NCBI GenBank assembly: GCA_030673735.1
Contig: DAOVIK010000092.1
Span: 1 to 6,554, forward strand
Source of the DNA: Anaerolineae bacterium
GTDB taxonomy: Bacteria; Chloroflexota; Anaerolineae; Anaerolineales; E44-bin32
DNA: 6,554 nt
Direction of reading: 5' to 3'
This document shows, piece by piece, positions 1-4,101 of this stretch (the first letter of the stretch is position 1; the number at the start of each line of letters is the position of its first letter). A program made the position numbers and the translations under genes. The notes below the pieces were generated by a model, which saw only the letters and a list, made by a program, of their open reading frames with translations, searched no databases and had not been told where the DNA came from.

Positions 1-51
1 GACACCGAGAGCAAGACGTCCTCGCGCAGCAAGAAAGAGGACGAGAAGTAG
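1..51 (+). CDS. rplU: C-terminal tail of an upstream gene, probably ribosomal protein bL21 (partial)
   Basis: An open frame enters from the left edge and ends at the TAG at 49-51. It encodes 16 residues ending DTESKTSSRSKKEDEK. This low-complexity, charged Lys/Ser/Glu tail contains no diagnostic fold. The assignment to L21 rests on context: bacterial rplU almost always lies directly upstream of rpmA, and only 9 nt separate this stop from the rpmA start. A charged C-terminal tail on L21 is plausible but cannot be verified here because the globular domain lies outside the window. Another small protein encoded before rpmA (some bacteria have a YsxB/Prp-type protease between rplU and rpmA) is possible but less likely, because such a protein would not usually end in this kind of tail. 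Confidence 0.55.
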   Translation, partial: DTESKTSSRSKKEDEK

Positions 52-60
52 AGGTTAGCC

Positions 61-315
61 ATGGCACACAAAAAAGGCGGAGGTTCTTCCCGCAACGGAC
101 GCGATAGCCATTCCAAGCGCCTTGGCGTGAAGGAGTATGGTGGCCATGTTGTGCTCGCTGGCAACATCCTGGTGCGCCAGCGCGGCACGCGGATTCATCC
201 CGGCGAAAACGTCCGCCGTGGCGGCGACGACACGCTCTATGCTGCGACCGACGGCAAGGTAGTTTTCGATCGCGGGCCGCGTGGTCGCAAGCGAGTGAAT
301 ATCGTCCCCATGTAG
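61..315 (+). CDS. rpmA: 50S ribosomal protein bL27
   Basis: This is an 84-residue protein, the normal length for bL27, which sits at the subunit interface with its N-terminal tail reaching towards the peptidyl-transferase centre. The sequence shows the family hallmarks: an N-terminus MAHKKGGGSSRNGRDS, then SKRLGVK, the basic RQRGT..HPG segment around residues 40-49, and a C-terminal beta region with DGKVVF and RGRKRV. The N-terminus begins directly with MAHKKG, so there is no cleavable presequence of the Firmicutes type that needs the Prp protease. The start ATG at 61 gives the canonical N-terminus, and a GAGG stretch about 6 nt upstream (51-54) can serve as ribosome binding site. It overlaps the stop codon of the preceding gene, so the two are probably co-translated. 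Nothing in the sequence looks damaged. Confidence 0.98.
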   Translation: MAHKKGGGSSRNGRDSHSKRLGVKEYGGHVVLAGNILVRQRGTRIHPGENVRRGGDDTLYAATDGKVVFDRGPRGRKRVNIVPM

Positions 316-420
316 AGAAGAAGACCAGATCGCGATCGCTACCCAGCGATGATTGAATCCTTCCCCGGGGATCAATCTTGCAGGTGCGATCGCATTCAAG
401 TCCGGGGAAGGGAAACGGAA
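316..420 (+). promoter_or_regulatory. Structured rpmE leader with two competing hairpins, one covering the ribosome binding site
   Basis: The 105 nt between rpmA and rpmE contain more secondary structure than a simple spacer needs. Hairpin B pairs CCTTCCCCGG (359-368) perfectly with CCGGGGAAGG (402-411); its 3' arm contains most of the rpmE Shine-Dalgarno sequence GAAGGG (407-412). Hairpin A pairs GATTG (351-355) with CAATC (373-377) and ATCC (357-360) with GGAT (369-372), leaving one bulged A at 356. A and B share 359-360 and use 361-368 differently, so they exclude each other, and A leaves the ribosome binding site free. Inside the loop of B, CTTG (377-380) can pair with CAAG (397-400). The octamer GCGATCGC occurs twice (332-339, 386-393). 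No convincing promoter is visible here. A translational switch is inferred from pairing alone. Confidence 0.45.
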
Positions 421-897
421 ATGAAGGAAGGAATTCACCCCGATTACTACAAAGCGGCAACAGTGACATGTGTGTGTGGGAATTCTTGGACGACCGGCTC
501 CACAGCCGAATCCATCCACACCGACGTATGCTCGAACTGCCACCCGTTCTTCACTGGCGAGCAGCGCATCGTCGATACCGAAGGACAGGTTGACCGCTTC
601 TACAAGAAGCTGCAGGCGCGTAAGGAGTACGTCGATGCGAAGGATGCTCGAGAGGCTGCCCTCACGTCTCCAGAGTTGCCCGTAGCTGAGCTAGAACTAG
701 GCAAACGCGTTGAATCGATCCTGACCAACGAAGGCATCAGCATCGTGGGCCAGCTGCTGGAACTCTTGGCTGAGGGAGATGAAAAGCTGCTCGCGATCGA
801 TGGTTTCGGGCGCAAGAGCCTTGCAGATGTGAAACGAAGCCTCAAGAGACGAGGCTTCGAACTGCCGGAAACGGTTGTCGAGCCGAAAGCGACCTAG
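421..897 (+). CDS. rpmE: 50S ribosomal protein bL31 (zinc-binding form) fused to a C-terminal alpha-CTD-like helix-hairpin-helix domain
   Basis: The protein has 158 residues; ordinary bL31 has about 66-90. Residues 1-63 are a full L31: MKEGIHP start, zinc ligands C17, C19, C37 and C40, the CHPFFTGEQR block (40-49) and VDRFYKK (57-63). A charged linker (about 64-86) leads to residues 87-149, which align with the C-terminal domain of the RNA polymerase alpha subunit, including PV..LEL..R, the LL..DGFG.KSL turn and VK..L..RGF.L. Counterparts of E. coli R265, G296, K298 and S299 are R96, G130, K132 and S133; N268 is replaced by S99 and E302 by D136. The L31 part should bind the 50S central protuberance and bridge to 30S. 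The extension's role is unknown; nucleic-acid binding is inferred. The ATG at 421 is chosen for the canonical N-terminus, with GAAGGG 8 nt upstream. An in-frame ATG at 349 is less likely. Confidence 0.93.
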   Translation: MKEGIHPDYYKAATVTCVCGNSWTTGSTAESIHTDVCSNCHPFFTGEQRIVDTEGQVDRFYKKLQARKEYVDAKDAREAALTSPELPVAELELGKRVESILTNEGISIVGQLLELLAEGDEKLLAIDGFGRKSLADVKRSLKRRGFELPETVVEPKAT

Positions 898-934
898 TCA
901 CACTTTTATCGCAATCCAGCGTGGTGTAGACTCA

Positions 935-958
935 GGGCAGGTGCGAAAGCACCTGCCC
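935..958 (+). other. Perfect 10-bp hairpin with GAAA tetraloop between rpmE and tdk
   Basis: GGGCAGGTGC (935-944), GAAA (945-948) and GCACCTGCCC (949-958) form an uninterrupted 10-bp GC-rich stem closed by a C-G pair on a GNRA loop, one of the most stable RNA tetraloops. It begins 38 nt after the rpmE stop and ends 13 nt before the tdk ribosome binding region. No T tract follows on either strand (the + side continues AAACGTATTTC), so it is not a standard intrinsic terminator. It may protect the 3' end of the ribosomal-protein message, mark an RNA processing site, or pause transcription before tdk. The structure is seen directly; the role is inference. Confidence 0.7.
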
Positions 959-972
959 AAACGTATTTCAGG

Positions 973-979
973 GGAGGAG
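973..979 (+). promoter_or_regulatory. Ribosome binding site of tdk (decides the start)
   Basis: GGAGGAG at 973-979 is a strong Shine-Dalgarno sequence. Measured from AGGAG it lies 8 nt before the ATG at 988, which is optimal. An in-frame GTG at 979 overlaps the site and would add three residues, so the ATG at 988 is preferred. Confidence 0.8.
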
Positions 980-987
980 TGAGGATC

Positions 988-1560
988 ATGCGGCACACAG
1001 ATGGCAGCGTAGAGGTCGTCGTCGGCTCTATGTTCAGCGGCAAGACAGATGAACTGATCCGTCGCTTGCGACGGGCAACGATCGCCAAGCAGAAGGTACA
1101 GGTTTTCAAGCCGAGTGTGGATACACGCGATGAGCAAACCAAAGTTACCTCACATGCTGGGGGAGAATTTGCCGCCACTCCGATAGATAGTGCGGGTGAG
1201 ATCTTACAGATGGTTGGGGAGGATACTACGGTAGCAGCAGTTGACGAAGCGCAATTCTTCGATGATGAAATCCGCTCCGTAGTGCAGCAGCTGGCCGACC
1301 GCGGAGTGAGAGTGATCGTCGCAGGGCTTGATACTGATTTTCGTGGTGAGCCGTTTGGGCCTGTACCGCATCTAATGGCGCAAGCAGAAAAGGTGGACAA
1401 GCTGAATGCCATTTGCATGGTTTGTGGGAATCCCGCAAGCCGGACTCAGAGGCTTATCGATGGCGAGCCGGCACATTATGATGATCCCGTGGTTATCGTG
1501 GGAGCAAGCGAGCTCTATGAGCCCCGCTGCCGCGAGCATCACAAGGTGCGAAGGGATTGA
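988..1560 (+). CDS. tdk: Thymidine kinase, type II (TK1-like)
   Basis: This 190-residue cytoplasmic enzyme transfers phosphate from ATP to thymidine (or deoxyuridine), giving dTMP in pyrimidine salvage. The fold is clear: P-loop GSMFSGKT (13-20); DEAQFF (86-91), whose E87 matches the catalytic base of the family; GLDTDFRGEPFGP (113-125), part of the nucleoside site; and a zinc lasso with C143, C146, C181 and H184. The VGASELYEPRC segment (171-181) is the thymidine-binding lasso. Length is normal and all key residues are present. It follows rpmE after a 90-nt gap that contains a stable hairpin and overlaps the start of hpt by one base, so tdk and hpt are very likely translated from one message. 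rpmE-tdk adjacency also occurs in Bacillus. The ATG start at 988 is set by the strong ribosome binding site at 973-979. Confidence 0.97.
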   Translation: MRHTDGSVEVVVGSMFSGKTDELIRRLRRATIAKQKVQVFKPSVDTRDEQTKVTSHAGGEFAATPIDSAGEILQMVGEDTTVAAVDEAQFFDDEIRSVVQQLADRGVRVIVAGLDTDFRGEPFGPVPHLMAQAEKVDKLNAICMVCGNPASRTQRLIDGEPAHYDDPVVIVGASELYEPRCREHHKVRRD

Positions 1561-2123
1561 TGATGCAGGGGCATGAGGAGTTTCTTGAGGAAGTATTGAT
1601 CACAGAGGAGGAGCTCCAATCGCGCATTCGCGAATTGGGGGCTGAGATAAGCGAGGATTATCAGGGCAAAGACCTGCATCTGATTTGCATTCTGCGAGGC
1701 GGTGTGATCTTCCTCACGGATCTGATGAGGCACATCAACGTCCCACATTCCATTGATTTCATGGCAGTATCATCCTATGGAGCAGGCGCCCGCAAATCGA
1801 CCGGGCAAGTTCGCATCACGCTTGATCTGACGGCCTCAATCCGCGGAAGAGACGTTCTCTTGGTTGAAGACATCATTGACAGCGGTAACACGATCGCCTC
1901 CGTCCTTGAACTGCTGAAGACGCGCCATCCGAAGAGCTTGCAGGTATGCACGTTGCTCGATAAACCGGAGAATCGAGAGACCGAAGTGCCAATCCACTAT
2001 CGCGGCTTCACCTTACCGGACAAGTTCGTCTTTGGCTACGGCTTGGACATAGATGAGTTCTATCGTGATCTCCCCTTCATAGGAGTTGTGCGGGCGGATA
2101 AATACATCCCGCGCAACCCATAG
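1560..2123 (+). CDS. hpt: Hypoxanthine phosphoribosyltransferase
   Basis: The 187-residue product is a type I phosphoribosyltransferase that joins hypoxanthine or guanine to PRPP, giving IMP or GMP plus pyrophosphate (purine salvage, cytoplasm). Visible motifs are the pyrophosphate-binding LRGG (45-48), the flexible-loop SSYG (71-74), the PRPP-binding signature VEDIIDSG (102-109), and the purine-contact region DKFVFGYGLDID (154-165) followed by the family block YRDLPFIG (168-175). The length fits bacterial Hpt. The start is ambiguous between two adjacent ATG codons at 1560 and 1563. The first overlaps the tdk stop in a TGATG arrangement, which indicates translational coupling; GAAGGG at 1550-1555 is a modest ribosome binding site. 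No evidence separates pure hypoxanthine from guanine preference. Pairing with tdk makes this a small salvage module for both nucleotide classes. Confidence 0.96.
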   Translation: MMQGHEEFLEEVLITEEELQSRIRELGAEISEDYQGKDLHLICILRGGVIFLTDLMRHINVPHSIDFMAVSSYGAGARKSTGQVRITLDLTASIRGRDVLLVEDIIDSGNTIASVLELLKTRHPKSLQVCTLLDKPENRETEVPIHYRGFTLPDKFVFGYGLDIDEFYRDLPFIGVVRADKYIPRNP

Positions 2124-2127
2124 CGAC

Positions 2128-3618
2128 ATGTCCCTCAGTTCCTTGCTATCTGATCCCTTATTCAATGTCCTAAAGGAGCAAGCCAAGGACCAAAAAGCCT
2201 GGCTAGTTGGTGGTGCGCTGCGCGACCATCTGCTGGGTCGCCATCCGCTTGATCTGGATTTCGCGGTAGAGGCGGGAGGTAGAGGTTTGGCGCGGCAATT
2301 CGCAGATGCCATTGGCGGGAAGTATTACGAACTGGATGCCGAACGGGATACGGGCCGCGTAATCATTCTTCAACCTGATGGCTCTCGTCGCACAATTGAT
2401 TTCGCCCGGCTGCGCGGTTCAGATATCACCGCCGATTTAATGGATCGGGATTTCACCATCAATGCCCTCGCGGTTCCACTTGATGATCCAGAAACGCTGA
2501 TCGATCCCTCCGGGGGCCTCCAGGACCTGAAAGACAAGCTCGTCAAGGCTTGCAGCGCCAAAGCGCTGGCAAATGATCCGGTGCGTACGCTGCGTGCAGT
2601 GCGCATAGCCACCGATTTCGATTTCCAGATCGATCCCAAGACCTCAAAACAGGTTTCGACCGCATTGGAGGGATTGACGCAAGTCTCGGCTGAACGAATC
2701 CGGGATGAGTTTATGCGGGTGCTGGACCTGCCTCGTCCGGCAAAGGCACTTCGGGTGTTGGATCATCAGGGCATACTTACGACTATCCTGCCCGAGCTCG
2801 AAGAGCTGAAGGACTTGGCTCAACCCGCGCCGCACGACTATGATGCCTGGAATCACACGCTTGCGGTATCGGACCGCCTAAGCAGCCTCTTGGGTGTACT
2901 GGCCGACGAGCATGATCCCGATGTACCAGGGGATCTTGTGTTAGCGCAGGCCAGTTTGCATTTGGGCCGATTTCGTGATGCCCTCCGTGAGCATCTGGAT
3001 ACCGAACTGAGCGTCGGTCGGGGTCAGCACCAATTGCTTCACTTTGCCGCGCTGTACCACGATTCGGGCAAGGTTGAGGCATTGAGCGCCAAGTTACCAG
3101 GCAAGCCGGTTTTCCACGGGCATGAGCAATCCGGCGCGCACAAGGTCATGAAGCGGGCGCGGAAGCTGCGATTGAGCAGCGTTGAAGTCGAGCGTCTTGG
3201 CAAAATCGTCCGTCATCACATGCGTATTGAATGGCTTGAGAGGGAGCCAAAGATCACGCCGCGCGCAGTGTATCGCTTCTTCCGGCAGGCGGGGGAGGCA
3301 GGCGTGGATGCCATTCTGATTTCGTTGGCGGACTGCCTGGGTAAGTATGCCGCCGCGCCTCCGGAAGATGCTTGGGGCATGAGAGTCGAGACAGGAAGAA
3401 CGCTTCTCACAGCCTTTCTTGAGAAGCGAGAACAGGCCATAGATCCCAAGGCGCTTGTGAGCGGTTCGGATTTGATCTCGGCGCTTGGATTGCAGCCTGG
3501 CCCTGAGGTAGGGCGCTTGCTGGAGTTGATCCGAGAGGCGCAAGCCGTTGGAGAGGTTGATACCCACAAAGCAGCAATCGCCTTGGCACGCAAGCTGCTG
3601 AAAGATAAAAAGCCTTAG
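2128..3618 (+). CDS. cca: tRNA nucleotidyltransferase / poly(A) polymerase family protein with HD domain (CCA-adding type)
   Basis: The 496-residue protein is a class II nucleotidyltransferase, which adds or repairs the CCA end of tRNAs (some relatives add only CC, only A, or poly(A)). The head holds LVGGALRD (26-33) and the metal-binding pair D42/D44 in PLDLDF, with D91 in TIDFARLRG as probable third carboxylate. RDFTINALA (107-115), NDPVRTLRAVR (149-159) and SAERIRDEF (187-195) form the neck and nucleotide-selecting region. An HD phosphohydrolase-type domain follows: H243, H311-D312 in LYHDSGK, H330/H332 and D402. The C-terminus has the family block GLQPGPEVGRLLE (454-466). About 65 residues separate the first HD histidine from the HD pair. 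The start ATG lies 4 nt after hpt with no visible Shine-Dalgarno, suggesting coupling; the in-frame TTG at 2086 abuts AGGAG with no spacing and is rejected. Exact nucleotide specificity cannot be decided from sequence. Confidence 0.93.
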   Translation: MSLSSLLSDPLFNVLKEQAKDQKAWLVGGALRDHLLGRHPLDLDFAVEAGGRGLARQFADAIGGKYYELDAERDTGRVIILQPDGSRRTIDFARLRGSDITADLMDRDFTINALAVPLDDPETLIDPSGGLQDLKDKLVKACSAKALANDPVRTLRAVRIATDFDFQIDPKTSKQVSTALEGLTQVSAERIRDEFMRVLDLPRPAKALRVLDHQGILTTILPELEELKDLAQPAPHDYDAWNHTLAVSDRLSSLLGVLADEHDPDVPGDLVLAQASLHLGRFRDALREHLDTELSVGRGQHQLLHFAALYHDSGKVEALSAKLPGKPVFHGHEQSGAHKVMKRARKLRLSSVEVERLGKIVRHHMRIEWLEREPKITPRAVYRFFRQAGEAGVDAILISLADCLGKYAAAPPEDAWGMRVETGRTLLTAFLEKREQAIDPKALVSGSDLISALGLQPGPEVGRLLELIREAQAVGEVDTHKAAIALARKLLKDKKP

Positions 3619-3630
3619 AAGTCAATGCGC

Positions 3631-3655
3631 CAGATCTGGGCTAGGGATAGATCTG
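3631..3655. repeat. 7-bp inverted repeat at the convergent ends of cca and the - strand gene
   Basis: CAGATCT (3631-3637) and AGATCTG (3649-3655) are inverted around an 11-nt loop. The element spans the 22-nt gap between the cca stop (3618) and the stop codon of the - strand gene (3641-3643), and includes the last codons of that gene. It could act as a weak bidirectional terminator, but the stem is short and no T tract follows on either strand. Confidence 0.3.
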
Positions 3656-3937
3656 TGTGAGTAGAGGTTCGTAGAAGCAGCGGCAACCTAGAGCGTGAGA
3701 GCAACCGATCACGGGAAGATCAGGTGCGAGCCTCTTATCGAAATCTCCCTCGGCAGCCTTGCACGCCGGACATGCATCGGCAGCTACGATCAACCGAATT
3801 CTGCTCACCCTGGGATTTCCCCTCAGGCGTGCCAAGGTTGTCGCTGTGACGGAATGCCTCGCGAGGTCAGCTCCACAGTTCGCACAAACGTGTACAGAGT
3901 CAGGTGCAGTTGTTTGGCAGAGAGAACAGGTACGCAT
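3641..3937 (-). CDS. Small cysteine-rich protein: N-terminal zinc ribbon plus C-terminal CPxC / GCxHxxGCRC module, function unknown
   Basis: The 98-residue product has two Cys clusters. Residues 4-21 (CSLC, ten residues, CANC) make a rubredoxin-knuckle zinc ribbon. Residues 56-87 carry C56, C59, C79, H81, C85 and C87 in the order CPAC, GCSH, GCRCFY. The second cluster resembles the CxxC...H..CRC ending of phage Mu gpF/SPP1 gp7-type head morphogenesis domains, but no other phage feature is present, and similar small proteins seem to be chromosomal in Chloroflexota (recalled, not searched). Between them is a basic stretch RGNPRVSRIRLIVAAD (39-54). There is no signal peptide or membrane segment. 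The start at 3937 is preferred because GAGGGG (3947 down to 3942) sits 4 nt upstream and a strong promoter lies just beyond; the open frame extends upstream to 4354 but would then overlap dinB. Function is not known. Confidence 0.8.
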   Translation of the reverse strand: MRTCSLCQTTAPDSVHVCANCGADLARHSVTATTLARLRGNPRVSRIRLIVAADACPACKAAEGDFDKRLAPDLPVIGCSHALGCRCFYEPLLTQIYP

Positions 3938-3941
3938 CAAA

Positions 3942-3947
3942 CCCCTC
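3942..3947 (-). promoter_or_regulatory. Ribosome binding site of the small cysteine-rich gene
   Basis: On the - strand, GAGGGG ends 4 nt before the ATG at 3937-3935. It fixes the short, 98-residue reading over the longer upstream extension of the same frame. Confidence 0.65.
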
Positions 3948-3963
3948 AAGATGGATTGATCAG

Positions 3964-3991
3964 ATTGTACAAACGTGCCTACGATTGTCAA
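3964..3991 (-). promoter_or_regulatory. Sigma70-type promoter for the small cysteine-rich gene
   Basis: Reading the - strand, TTGACA (3991-3986, a perfect -35) is followed after 16 nt by TACAAT (3969-3964, five of six matches to the -10 consensus). Transcription would begin near 3957, leaving a leader of about 20 nt that contains the GAGGGG ribosome binding site. This is the best promoter in the window. The -10 lies within an 8-bp palindrome, TTGTACAA (3965-3972). Confidence 0.75.
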
Positions 3992-4004
3992 CTGTTGGGC
4001 ACGT
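3973..4004. promoter_or_regulatory. Inverted repeat ACGTGCC / GGCACGT flanking the -35 box, possible operator
   Basis: ACGTGCC (3973-3979) lies in the spacer of the - strand promoter and its exact inverse GGCACGT (3998-4004) lies just upstream of the -35. The half-sites are 25 bp apart centre to centre. This position is typical of a repressor or activator site that could act on the small cysteine-rich gene and perhaps on the divergent dinB. A 7-bp match can arise by chance, so confidence is limited. Confidence 0.35.
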
Positions 4005-4082
4005 AAGATTGTGAGAGCGCAATCCCTTTTCAGCACAGTCAGGATACGCTGCAAATACATGTGGCATGAACCTTGCTTCAAG

Positions 4083-4092
4083 CTGCATGCAG
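4083..4092. repeat. 10-bp perfect palindrome just before the dinB ribosome binding site
   Basis: CTGCATGCAG at 4083-4092 is a perfect palindrome that touches the GTGAGG used as dinB ribosome binding site (4092-4097). It matches neither the Gram-positive LexA box (GAAC-4-GTTC) nor the E. coli one (CTGT-8-ACAG). A role as an operator or in a short hairpin affecting dinB translation is speculative. Confidence 0.3.
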
Positions 4093-4101
4093 TGAGGAAT
4101 G

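Noticed and set aside
349..420. In-frame upstream ATG at 349 that would add 24 residues to L31
   Set aside because: The MKEGIHP N-terminus from 421 matches canonical L31, a ribosome binding site precedes 421, and the extra residues would be encoded by the palindromic leader.
904..932. Possible promoter before tdk (TTTTAT, 17 nt, TAGACT)
   Set aside because: The -35 matches consensus at only three positions and the -10 at four; too weak to call without transcript data.
935..958. Intrinsic terminator after rpmE
   Set aside because: The stem is strong but no T tract follows on either strand, so it is listed as a hairpin of unknown role.
3641..3937. Prophage remnant, because of the CRC module resembling Mu gpF
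   Set aside because: No portal, capsid, integrase, attachment site or compositional shift is present, and the flanking genes are housekeeping.
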